This document shows positions 1 to 7,352 of a stretch of DNA of 28,055 bases, one piece after another (the stretch's first letter is position 1; each line of letters starts with the position of its first letter). The stretch is from an uncultured Fretibacterium sp. Lineage in GTDB: Bacteria > Synergistota > Synergistia > Synergistales > Aminobacteriaceae. The translations under genes and the position numbers were made by a program. Below the pieces are notes generated by a model. The model saw only the letters and a list, made by a program, of their open reading frames with translations. It did no database searches and had not been told where the DNA came from. The stretch lies in the NCBI GenBank assembly GCA_937892105.1, contig CALAUZ010000200.1, positions 1 to 28,055 on the forward strand, in the 5' to 3' direction.

Positions 1-595
1 ACGGAGCAAGAGGCCCTCCGCAGAAGTAGCCGTAACGTTCACCGCACCTGTAGACTTCAACTGGGTCAAGATTTGCCCGCACGAATAACTCTGCGATTTC
101 CGGTTCACCCTGACGCTGGAATACGCGCCTTGCCTTGTCGATGGTGAGAATTTCGCGGGTTATTGCGCTGTCCCTGCGTATGATTTCGCTCATTTCGGCC
201 TTTATCCTGTCAACGTCAGCTTGAGTTACGGGGCCGTCCTCGAACTCCCAGTAGTGGCTGTCAGCGATTGAGTGTCTGAGAATTGCTTTGCGTCCCAAAA
301 CTCTAGCACAGGCTATAATCAGAACGAAACCCAGAGTCCGCTTGTATATTCTCTGTCCCATTGGTGAAGTTGATGTGATGAACTCAACTGTAGCGTCCTC
401 GTCAACTATCCAGTCTAACGGGCGTGTGTAATTGTTCACGAACCATGCTATTACCCTTCTTTGAGGCATATCGTGTTTCGTTATCATTTCGTCCATAACG
501 TCATGGCCTGTTACCGGGTTCTCTCCTGCAATGTAGCTGGCTATGTATGTGTCGCGTTTTGTGGCTGCTGTGAGTACGCAGACTGTGAATGCCAT
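1..595 (-). CDS. Nucleoside kinase (uridine kinase-like), N-terminal part, cut by window edge
   Basis: The reverse-strand frame is open from ATG at 595 to the left edge (198 codons, no stop). A fair ribosome binding site (AAGGTG) lies 9-10 nt upstream of the ATG. The encoded part looks like the TGS plus threonyl-tRNA-synthetase-like SAD domains that precede the P-loop kinase domain in the fused nucleoside kinases of Firmicutes and Thermotogae. Recognisable stretches are SPMGQRIYKRTL (end of the TGS part), HSIADSHYWEF (the HS...Y motif of the SAD domain), a long helix starting VTQADVDRIKAEM, and YRCGERYGYFCGGPLAP near the cut. The kinase domain with its Walker A motif would lie to the left of the window, so activity cannot be judged. 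The expected role is phosphorylation of uridine or other nucleosides in cytosolic salvage. It is the last minus-strand gene and has its own promoter, downstream of murJ. Confidence 0.75.
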   Translation of the reverse strand, partial: MAFTVCVLTAATKRDTYIASYIAGENPVTGHDVMDEMITKHDMPQRRVIAWFVNNYTRPLDWIVDEDATVEFITSTSPMGQRIYKRTLGFVLIIACARVLGRKAILRHSIADSHYWEFEDGPVTQADVDRIKAEMSEIIRRDSAITREILTIDKARRVFQRQGEPEIAELFVRANLDPVEVYRCGERYGYFCGGPLAP

Positions 596-627
596 AATAA
601 TTAACACCTTTCCATAAAATTTCTGCT

Positions 628-656
628 ATTATAGCCTACAGTAAATCTCACAAAGG
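628..656 (-). promoter_or_regulatory. Putative sigma70-like promoter of the nucleoside kinase gene
   Basis: On the minus strand there is a perfect -10 hexamer TATAAT (628-633). The hexamer 17 bp upstream is CCTTTG (651-656), a weak -35. The -10 lies 32 bp before the ATG at 595, which fits a short leader carrying the AAGGTG ribosome binding site. The gap 596-684 holds nothing else that I can see. Confidence 0.5.
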
Positions 657-684
657 GTAAATAAATGATAAAGTGTGCATTACT

Positions 685-2232
685 CTACTTCCTCCTGAAA
701 GCCTGACCCAGCAACTTCCACTCCTCAAACCCCTTCACCAGCGTAACAACAGAATACACTCCCGCACTAACTCCTATCACTCCCAGAACCCACAGCGATC
801 GCACCCCAATACCAGCCCCAACGTTATACGGCCACAAGTACCTGTACAGCATCACCGAAGCGTCAATCACCGCCAGCGCAACAAGGTAATCGCCGGCAAG
901 CTCCCACGTAATAATGTTCAGCGGCCTGCCCAGCTTCTTTCGCACAAAGTACAGCCCAAGAAGCCCCGATAACGTGAAGGCAATTCCTGGCGCAAGTGCA
1001 AGACCGTTATACCCCATAGGCCATATAAGAATGAACGATAACAGCGCAGTAGCTCCCACGCTGAATGACGTAACCCTGAAGGCTTCTCGCGGCATTGAAA
1101 GTGCGTACAGTGCCCGCATTATGACGGTTGAACAGGCCATGCCAGGAAGTCCCAGCATACTGAACGCTAACGTCGATGATGTTGCTGTCCATGCCCAGCC
1201 TCCAAACTCTCCCCTCACAAACACAAGATGCACAAATTCATCGGATATCGCGATTACACCCAATGACGCAGGAAGCACCACAAACAACGCAAACCTTATT
1301 GCCTGTCTAAGCGTGTCAACAAATTCATCGTCATCTTTCGCTCTAGCCAACTGAGGAAGTACTGCCTGTGATATAGCTATTACGAATAACCCCAACGGTA
1401 ACTGTAATATCCTGTTCGAGTAGTTGAGAACGGAAATACTGCCCTCCTGAAGGAATGAGCCTAGCATACGGCTTATTACCGGATTAATCTGGTTCAGCGA
1501 TAACCCTGCTGCGTATGGCAGAAACAGCTTCATTATTCGCCTGAGATCCGGGTCTGACATGTCAGGACGTGCAGGGTAGAGTACAGCCTTCATCTTGAAA
1601 CCATACAGCCACTGCGTCATGAAGTGTGCAAAACCTCCGCATAATACCGAGAGTGCAAGCCCATATACCCCGAACCTTGCCGCGAAAAATGGTGCTGTAA
1701 CAATAAATACTAGATTGCTGAACGCCGGAGACAATGCAGGAATGAAGAATGAACCAAGCGAGTTCAATTCTCCCATCGTAAGTGCCTCAAGCGATATGAA
1801 TATCAGAAAAGGAAACATCAATCGCGTCAGCCCTACAGCAAGTGAATGGCTTTCAGGGTCAAAACCTGGTGCCATTATTCTTACCAGACCTGGCGCAAAG
1901 AATATTCCCAATCCAACGACAAAAAATGTCGCGCATAACAATACCGTCATTGTTCCGCGCGCAAGTGCTATAGCTTTCTCCCTGCTGCGGGTTAATGCCT
2001 GCGAGAATACCGGGACAAATGCCGCAGATAATGCTCCTTCCGCCAATAGTTGACGGGCAAGATTGGAGAGTGTGTATGCTATGTTGAACGCGTCCATGTA
2101 TCTTGTAGCACCGAAAAATGCCGCAACAAGAACCTCTCGCGCAAGACCAAGTATACGGCTTAAAAGTGTTCCAGCCATCATGAAGACTGCATGACGTACC
2201 ATTGAAGGATTATCGTTATTGTTATTCTGCAA
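685..2232 (-). CDS. murJ: Lipid II flippase MurJ (MviN family)
   Basis: This is a polytopic inner-membrane protein of about 515 residues with roughly 14 hydrophobic segments, the normal size for MurJ. MurJ moves lipid-linked peptidoglycan precursor across the membrane. The N-terminal signature MAGTLLSRILGLAREVLVAA is typical of MviN/MurJ, as are the internal stretches LNQINPVISRMLGSFL and GSISVLNYSNRILQLPLGLF. The start is uncertain. The frame opens at GTG (2262), but TTG at 2232 has GGTGAT (2239-2244) six bases upstream, a good match to the anti-Shine-Dalgarno tail. ATG at 2202 aligns with the usual family N-terminus but has no ribosome binding site. The gene follows comF closely and ends the six-gene minus-strand run. 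A TATAAT at 2252-2257 could give it extra local transcription. Confidence 0.93.
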   Translation of the reverse strand: MQNNNNDNPSMVRHAVFMMAGTLLSRILGLAREVLVAAFFGATRYMDAFNIAYTLSNLARQLLAEGALSAAFVPVFSQALTRSREKAIALARGTMTVLLCATFFVVGLGIFFAPGLVRIMAPGFDPESHSLAVGLTRLMFPFLIFISLEALTMGELNSLGSFFIPALSPAFSNLVFIVTAPFFAARFGVYGLALSVLCGGFAHFMTQWLYGFKMKAVLYPARPDMSDPDLRRIMKLFLPYAAGLSLNQINPVISRMLGSFLQEGSISVLNYSNRILQLPLGLFVIAISQAVLPQLARAKDDDEFVDTLRQAIRFALFVVLPASLGVIAISDEFVHLVFVRGEFGGWAWTATSSTLAFSMLGLPGMACSTVIMRALYALSMPREAFRVTSFSVGATALLSFILIWPMGYNGLALAPGIAFTLSGLLGLYFVRKKLGRPLNIITWELAGDYLVALAVIDASVMLYRYLWPYNVGAGIGVRSLWVLGVIGVSAGVYSVVTLVKGFEEWKLLGQAFRRK

Positions 2233-2266
2233 AGTTTTATCACCCAGCAGAATTATACACACTAGG

Positions 2267-2992
2267 TTATTCTTGAGTTGAGGAAGACAGAGTGTAAGCG
2301 CAGATTACTTTTGCCCTCGAAAGTCTACATGCTTCAGCGAATGCCATAAGTGTATAGCCGGTAGTGCAGACATCATCGACAAGCGCAACCCTCAAACCCT
2401 TAATATCCCGCGTAAATCTGAAGTCGTCAGGAGCTACGTTGTTCTTCCTGTCTATTGCATTCAGGCTCATCTGGTGAGGGCGTTCTCTCGTTCTTTCGGA
2501 TACGTCCAGCATTTTTACGCCCCAATAATCGCACATGCCTCCAGCGAGTTTGCTTGTCTGGTTGTATTTCCTGTCGCTGTTCATTCTCAATGGTGCGGGA
2601 ATAATGTAATCCGCCTCAGTCTCCCCAAAAGACCTGGCCATGCATACCCCCAAAGGATACCCAAGCTCCCTCCTTCCTTCCTCCTTGAACCTGTGTATCG
2701 TTTTCTTTACGGCAATATCATGATGGTAGAGTGCCGAATATACCGTTAAGCTCCCCAAATGGCGTGTAATAATCCCGTCAGTAAAAAGATGATAGAACCC
2801 TGCCGCATTTGCGCTGTATACCTCTCTCTTCCGCAGAATTTCCCTGCATTCAGTGCAAAGACCAACACTCCCAATCCTTCCGCATACATCACAGCTTGAA
2901 GGCCATACAAGGTGAAGGAAGTATCCCCATAGACGGTTACAACTCGTTGCGGGCAATGTGGACAAGTTCATCGCACCTGTTGTTGCGCTCAT
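2267..2992 (-). CDS. comF: ComF family phosphoribosyltransferase-like protein
   Basis: The protein has 241 residues, normal for ComF. It begins with a zinc-ribbon-like double CxxC (CDVCG then LCTEC, around residues 34-50). It ends in a type I phosphoribosyltransferase fold with the PRPP-binding loop VALVDDVCTTGYT near residue 203. The stretch QTSKLAGG in the middle is the usual ComF Q.KL.. region. ComF acts in the cytosol and is needed for natural transformation in several bacteria. Its partners ComEA and ComEC are encoded 4-6 kb away in this window. The gene overlaps the 3' end of rnhA. The ATG at 2992 has AAGGGA ten bases upstream; ATG at 2971 is a close alternative with AGGTG too near it. 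Both overlap rnhA, so translation is probably coupled. Confidence 0.9.
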   Translation of the reverse strand: MSATTGAMNLSTLPATSCNRLWGYFLHLVWPSSCDVCGRIGSVGLCTECREILRKREVYSANAAGFYHLFTDGIITRHLGSLTVYSALYHHDIAVKKTIHRFKEEGRRELGYPLGVCMARSFGETEADYIIPAPLRMNSDRKYNQTSKLAGGMCDYWGVKMLDVSERTRERPHQMSLNAIDRKNNVAPDDFRFTRDIKGLRVALVDDVCTTGYTLMAFAEACRLSRAKVICAYTLSSSTQE

Positions 2993-3380
2993 CGCCAGAA
3001 TGTCCCTTGACCCAGTGCCACTTCACCCCATGTATGTGTGTAAGTTCGTCGAGACGTTCCCATAAATCGCGGTTAAGTACATCGCCGCCCGTTGAGGTCT
3101 TCCAGCCCTTTCGCTTCCAGTTGTAGAGCCAGCGTTTCACAAAAGCGTTCTGCAAGTATGACGAGTCAGTGTGAAGGTCAACATCGCAGGGTGTCTTCAG
3201 TGCTTCAAGAGCCTTAATCGCAGCGGTAAGCTCCATTCGGTTGTTCGTAGTGTCATGTTCGCCGCCGTAAATCTCGCGTTCCTTGTCATGCGCTGGGGAA
3301 TAAAGAATAGCTGCCCAGCCTCCAAGCCCAGGATTTGGTGATGCTCCGCCGTCAGTGTAGATTATGACGTGTGGCCTCAT
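2937..3380 (-). CDS. rnhA: Ribonuclease HI
   Basis: At 147 residues this is the standard length for bacterial RNase HI, which removes the RNA strand of RNA-DNA hybrids such as R-loops and primers. The carboxylate set is complete: D10 in YTDGGASPNPG, E50 in NNRMELTA, D72 in HTDSS and D137 in RCDELV. H127 sits in the flexible WVKGHSGD loop. The handle region with WLYNWKRKGWKT (84-95) resembles the E. coli basic protrusion. GAGG eight bases before the ATG supports this start. The start lies just after the DUF3084 stop, and the 3' end runs into comF. Confidence 0.96.
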   Translation of the reverse strand: MRPHVIIYTDGGASPNPGLGGWAAILYSPAHDKEREIYGGEHDTTNNRMELTAAIKALEALKTPCDVDLHTDSSYLQNAFVKRWLYNWKRKGWKTSTGGDVLNRDLWERLDELTHIHGVKWHWVKGHSGDERNNRCDELVHIARNEL

Positions 3381-3383
3381 GCT

Positions 3384-4502
3384 TCATTCCTCGAACACTA
3401 TATCAATCACTACCGGCCCTTCAGTGTATATATCACCTGAAGCTAGTGCGGAGATTATTACGGGTTCGGTTATGCGGCTTAACTCCTCTACCGCGCTGAA
3501 GAATGCCTCGCCGTCAAGTTTGCCTATATTGTTCGTCGCAGGGTCTGGGAGTATGCCGTCATTTATGGCCTTGTTCCTGAGTTCACGCAGGAATATGTGA
3601 AGTATCTCCTCTGGGGTTGATGTCGTGTTAGTCCTGTCGTTCATGAAGAATTTGCGGTATACGGGTGAGCCGTCAGGGTAAGTGATTATGCTGTTGCCGG
3701 TCTCAAGACGTATCATTACCCGCAAGTTCTCGCCGACAGTGTAATTCTCACCTGAGAGTGCCCTGACATACTGCCTCTCGTCAGAGCTGAGAAGTTCTGC
3801 TGTTAAAGCCGCCTCTGTCTCAGCGTCAAACTCTACAGGAATATCCCTCAGCCTCGTAAATGACTGATCAGATATTCTCGTCAAAACGTTAATCCTCACT
3901 TGCTGTTTCAATGCGTTAAGTCCCGCCGCAATATCCTCCCTTGACGATCCAGGCTCAAATGCTGTCTGTCCGAGCAATACATTTGCGCTCAAAGCTATAG
4001 CCTCGCTGCGTAGAGATTTCAACTCCTGCCTGAGCTGTGATGACTCTTCACGCATTATCCTGAGTGCTGCTTCAAGTTCGCGTTTTTCCTGCTCAAGTAT
4101 GTACTGATCGTTGCGCATTGTGTCAAGCTCAAAGCCGGTGAGGTCGAGACTTGCGGAAGCCTCTGCAAGCGATGCCCTCATAAGTTCCGTATTTCGTTCG
4201 TTCTGTGTCAACTGAAACTGCAAATCATACATCTGCTGCTTCAGCATTTTCATTCCAAAAAGTGCCGTACGCACGTCCTGAGAAAGTACAGCCATTACCG
4301 AGAGTATTCCCACTGCAATTAACGCACCTGTAAGCGCGGTAATCAGCCTGCTGGTATACTTTGGCCTAAGACCGAAAACTGACATTCGCTTCTTTCCGTA
4401 CTTTGTGCCTATTGAGTCCCCTATCACGGAAAGCACAGCACTGCCCACTATAAGCGAAAGTATAGGCAGCCAGTTAGTATCCTCAAGAAAACGCACGAAC
4501 AT
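3384..4502 (-). CDS. DUF3084 membrane-anchored coiled-coil protein
   Basis: The product has 372 residues. Two hydrophobic segments lie near the N-terminus (about 13-30 and 50-72), with a basic KYGKKRMSVFGLRPKYTSR loop between them. A long predicted coiled coil follows (about 84-165, rich in L, E, Q and R heptads), then a soluble C-terminal domain. This architecture and the N-terminal loop match the uncharacterised DUF3084 family that I recall from cyanobacteria, Deinococcus and Synergistota. Function is unknown; the layout suggests a membrane-tethered scaffold. The gene starts 7 bp after the stop of the transporter gene and ends 3 bp before rnhA, so it is operonic. I see no catalytic motif. 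Confidence 0.8.
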   Translation of the reverse strand: MFVRFLEDTNWLPILSLIVGSAVLSVIGDSIGTKYGKKRMSVFGLRPKYTSRLITALTGALIAVGILSVMAVLSQDVRTALFGMKMLKQQMYDLQFQLTQNERNTELMRASLAEASASLDLTGFELDTMRNDQYILEQEKRELEAALRIMREESSQLRQELKSLRSEAIALSANVLLGQTAFEPGSSREDIAAGLNALKQQVRINVLTRISDQSFTRLRDIPVEFDAETEAALTAELLSSDERQYVRALSGENYTVGENLRVMIRLETGNSIITYPDGSPVYRKFFMNDRTNTTSTPEEILHIFLRELRNKAINDGILPDPATNNIGKLDGEAFFSAVEELSRITEPVIISALASGDIYTEGPVVIDIVFEE

Positions 4503-4509
4503 GATGTAC

Positions 4510-5367
4510 TCAGCCCCGTTTCTTTATGTATGGCGACAATTCCGATATCAGCACTGCCGCAAATATAAGTCCGCACCCGAAAAGCATTCTCATTGTTACT
4601 GTCTCGTTCAGAAAGATTACACTGCTTGCAAGGCCAAACACTGATTCAAGGCTCATTATGATAGTGGCATGTGAAGGTTCTGCATACTTCTGCGCGATTA
4701 TCTGCATCATGTAACACCCGAATGTAGCGAATATTATCGTGAACGCAAGCTCAGGGAGACCGTTATTGCTGATGTACTCCGCAGGTGTCTCGAATGCCAG
4801 CGAAAACGCCAATGCACATACCGCAAACGCAAGAAATTCCGCGAAACTTAATGCCACAGGGTCATGTTCCGAAGAGTAACGGCTGATAGCTATAACCTGA
4901 ACCGCAAACGTTATGGCACAAATCACCGTCAGAATGTCGCCGATGTATCCTTCAGTTCCAGAGATGCCGCCCGAAATAAGATACATTCCGGCAACACAGA
5001 GTACAGCCGCCCCGATAGTCAGCCAGCCTGGAAAAACACGCCTCAATATCCATATCATGAACGGTACCATGAGAACGTATGTTGCGGATATGAATGCGGA
5101 ACGTCCGCCGCCAATGTATCGCAGCCCTACAGTCTGGGAGGCTATGGCAATGAAAAGGAGAACGCCTATTATTGCCCCGCTCTTGAAGACTTTGCGGAAT
5201 GATTTGTGTATTCTGCTGTGAAAGAACATGTATATCATCAGTGCGCCTGTGGAGAACCTCAGAAACAGCAGCCAGCATGTCGGATATATTCCAACCAGAA
5301 TTTTCATGGCAGGAAAGCTCACTCCCCAGAATAATGCGCAGTATAAAAGCCCTAAATCCGCGAGCAT
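4510..5367 (-). CDS. EamA/DMT-superfamily transporter
   Basis: The product is a 285-residue, ten-helix membrane protein made of two EamA repeats. The first starts near LYCALFWGVSFPAMKIL and the second near GDILTVICAITFAVQVIA. The second repeat ends with the characteristic SLESVFGLASSVIFLNETVT stretch followed by a last helix and a short basic tail. These are typical drug/metabolite transporter exporters, usually for amino acids or small metabolites; the substrate cannot be read from the sequence. The ATG overlaps the stop of the DUF1015 gene (TAATG), so it is probably translationally coupled. Confidence 0.9.
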   Translation of the reverse strand: MLADLGLLYCALFWGVSFPAMKILVGIYPTCWLLFLRFSTGALMIYMFFHSRIHKSFRKVFKSGAIIGVLLFIAIASQTVGLRYIGGGRSAFISATYVLMVPFMIWILRRVFPGWLTIGAAVLCVAGMYLISGGISGTEGYIGDILTVICAITFAVQVIAISRYSSEHDPVALSFAEFLAFAVCALAFSLAFETPAEYISNNGLPELAFTIIFATFGCYMMQIIAQKYAEPSHATIIMSLESVFGLASSVIFLNETVTMRMLFGCGLIFAAVLISELSPYIKKRG

Positions 5368-6557
5368 TACTTAATTCTCCGAGCCTCAAGGTAATATCGT
5401 TTTTCCTGAGCGTGTCCCATTGAGAACGTCTTGCGCGGGAGAACACCTGACTGTGATATTACGCGGAAGAAATCACGTTTTGCCCCATCATCGAACGGCG
5501 GCATCTCAAACCCTACGCAGCCTTCCCCGTCTGAAAGCTCCTTCAACGCTTCAGTATCATGTATGTAGTCGATATCGCAGCCCTTATCATCGAGATACTT
5601 CTGCAAAACGATTAAAGCCGAAGCACCTTTGGACATGTCGATATATAGCGTACCTTCAGTACAATGCGAGTAATACTTTATCGGCCATGAACCTTTTGCG
5701 GATTTCAGGCATATATCATTCTTCATGTTCTCGATGAATGCGTCAGGCTCAACGTTCTTCACTATTCTGTGTATCGGCTCGAACTTCAGTGCATCGTCAT
5801 GAATATTCTCAAGTTCTGCCATTGCGTAACGGGACGTGAAACCCTCCTCGTAACATGCTTTTGCGGCAGCGAGTGAGTGATTTCCGTCTCCAACGGCGAA
5901 AACTAGGGACAGTTCCCTGCTCTTTCGTTTAATGTATGAGGCTATGCGCATGTTCAAGGCTCTTGCGTGGTCTCCTCTGACAAGCCAACCCCTGATGTGT
6001 CCTCCTCCCAACATGAGGTCAAAATCGTAGAGTTTCTTCATTGTGTGCTTTGAGATTGTGAGCGGCTCAATGATTTGCTTCTTCTCGTCATCACATAACA
6101 GTATTACGTGTGAAAGCTCAATGGGTGCGTTCTCGCGGACTGATTTTCGCGGCGGTATGCGTTCGGTTACGGTCTGTTCTGTTGCGCGTATCATTGGGGA
6201 AGTTCCTGGCTTGTAGTCGTATTCCTCAAGGTCAATTACTCCGACTATTCCGCGCCTTATAGAGCTGTCAAGGAGTTCGCGTTCTACGTATATATATGAG
6301 TTCTTGTAGGTGGTGAATATCTCGCGTCCCAAATATTCATTCATCGAGAAATTTATGGCGGATATTGCCTCTGTGTTGTCGTCTTTGAGCATGGCTTCCG
6401 GCAGAATGAGATTGTATGCTGAAGGGTGATCTCCTGCGTAATCCCTTACTTTTTCCCAGTATTCAGGCTGTGAGGTGAACTGATCACACGCAATAACTGC
6501 CCAGCGAGACATGTCATTAGTATTGGGGAGCATTAAGCTGGCTGGTCTGAATATAAT
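5367..6557 (-). CDS. DUF1015 family protein, probable ATT start
   Basis: The protein contains the family's conserved DMSRWAVIACDQFTSQPEYW segment near its N-terminus and the VFAVGDGNHSLAAAKACYEE motif in the middle, which identify DUF1015. No molecular function is established that I can cite. The first ATG in frame (6533) leaves no ribosome binding site and cuts off the family's usual N-terminal FRPA element. Eight codons upstream, ATT at 6555-6557 is preceded by AAAGGA (6565-6570) at 7 nt, and would give IIFRPASLMLPN. An in-frame TGA lies two codons before the ATT. I therefore choose ATT (396 residues); a conventional annotation would start at 6533 (388 residues). It is the first gene of the minus-strand operon. 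Confidence 0.82.
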   Translation of the reverse strand: MIFRPASLMLPNTNDMSRWAVIACDQFTSQPEYWEKVRDYAGDHPSAYNLILPEAMLKDDNTEAISAINFSMNEYLGREIFTTYKNSYIYVERELLDSSIRRGIVGVIDLEEYDYKPGTSPMIRATEQTVTERIPPRKSVRENAPIELSHVILLCDDEKKQIIEPLTISKHTMKKLYDFDLMLGGGHIRGWLVRGDHARALNMRIASYIKRKSRELSLVFAVGDGNHSLAAAKACYEEGFTSRYAMAELENIHDDALKFEPIHRIVKNVEPDAFIENMKNDICLKSAKGSWPIKYYSHCTEGTLYIDMSKGASALIVLQKYLDDKGCDIDYIHDTEALKELSDGEGCVGFEMPPFDDGAKRDFFRVISQSGVLPRKTFSMGHAQEKRYYLEARRIK

Positions 6558-6589
6558 CTGTCAGTCCTTTCGTGATTGTAATGTATTTA

Positions 6590-6618
6590 ATTTTATTCGT
6601 GGGATAAATGCGCGTCAA
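6590..6618 (-). promoter_or_regulatory. Promoter of the DUF1015-to-murJ operon
   Basis: On the minus strand, TTGACG (6613-6618) and TAAAAT (6590-6595) are separated by exactly 17 bp, a strong sigma70-type match. The predicted start point is near 6583, giving a leader of about 25 nt that includes the AAAGGA ribosome binding site and the ATT start codon of the DUF1015 gene. Confidence 0.7.
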
Positions 6619-6639
6619 TTAGTGCATATGCGTTATAAT
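6611..6639 (+). promoter_or_regulatory. Putative comEA-comEC promoter
   Basis: A perfect TATAAT lies at 6634-6639 on the plus strand, 29 bp before the comEA ATG. The -35 region at 17 bp spacing is weak (CGCGTC) and overlaps the -35 of the divergent promoter. The comEA ribosome binding site AGGAG (6655-6659) is 9 nt before its start. Confidence 0.5.
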
Positions 6640-6668
6640 CATGCGCAAAATGACAGGAGAATTTCACC

Positions 6669-7352
6669 ATGCAGAATATATTATCCCAGTACCGCAAGGC
6701 AATAATTACAGGTGGAGGAGTGTTAATATTCCTTTTTGCAGGCTTAATCACGATGTTAGTGTTACCCTCAGAAAATGACACCAATAACCCTACGGCTTCC
6801 CCCGAAAAATCCGCAGCTCAACCGCAGCACCAGCCTCCCCAAAATCAAAACATAACCGCTGAACCTGCCATTCCGAAAATCTGGTATGTCTACGTAACTG
6901 GTGAAGTGAAAAATCCCGGAGTATACAAGCTCTCGGAGGACGCGCGAATATTCCAGGCTGTTGAAGCGGCAGGAGGTCTAACATCAAAGGCCGACGCTGA
7001 AGCAATAAATATGGCCGAAACCCTTGCGGACGGAGTGCATGTACACATAGGAGCGAAGGCCAGCCAAAATCCACGACAGTCATCACCGCCAAGAATACCT
7101 GGTATCCCTGCAAGCCATACGGTAATTCAGTCGGGAGTTCAGGCTACAAGCCATGCTGGAACGATCGACATTAACCGCGCAAATGCACAGGAGCTTGAAG
7201 CATTACCTGGAATAGGCCCTGCAATCGCTAAACGCATTATCGACTACAGACAGGCACATGGCAATTTTACGCGCCCTGAAGACCTGCGTAATGTCAGGGG
7301 TATAGGTTCCTCAAAGCTGGAGAAGATAAGAGAGCAGATAGTAATACGCTGA
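6669..7352 (+). CDS. comEA: ComEA-like DNA-binding competence protein
   Basis: The product has 227 residues. A single N-terminal membrane anchor (about 11-32) is followed by a Pro/Gln/Asn-rich linker and an SLBB domain (about 75-132, starting VYVTGEVKNPGVYKL). The C-terminal tandem helix-hairpin-helix domain (about 165-227) contains the signature DINRANAQELEALPGIGPAIA and ends GIGSSKLEKIREQI. This is the standard order for ComEA of Gram-positives and related phyla. ComEA is anchored outside the inner membrane, where it binds incoming double-stranded DNA and hands it to ComEC. AGGAG nine bases upstream supports the ATG. The stop overlaps the comEC start (TGATG). Confidence 0.94.
   Translation: MQNILSQYRKAIITGGGVLIFLFAGLITMLVLPSENDTNNPTASPEKSAAQPQHQPPQNQNITAEPAIPKIWYVYVTGEVKNPGVYKLSEDARIFQAVEAAGGLTSKADAEAINMAETLADGVHVHIGAKASQNPRQSSPPRIPGIPASHTVIQSGVQATSHAGTIDINRANAQELEALPGIGPAIAKRIIDYRQAHGNFTRPEDLRNVRGIGSSKLEKIREQIVIR

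Noticed and set aside
4952..5446. Alternative-frame minus ORF (164 codons) across the DUF1015/transporter junction
   Set aside because: It overlaps two well-supported genes on the same strand in another frame and has no family features.
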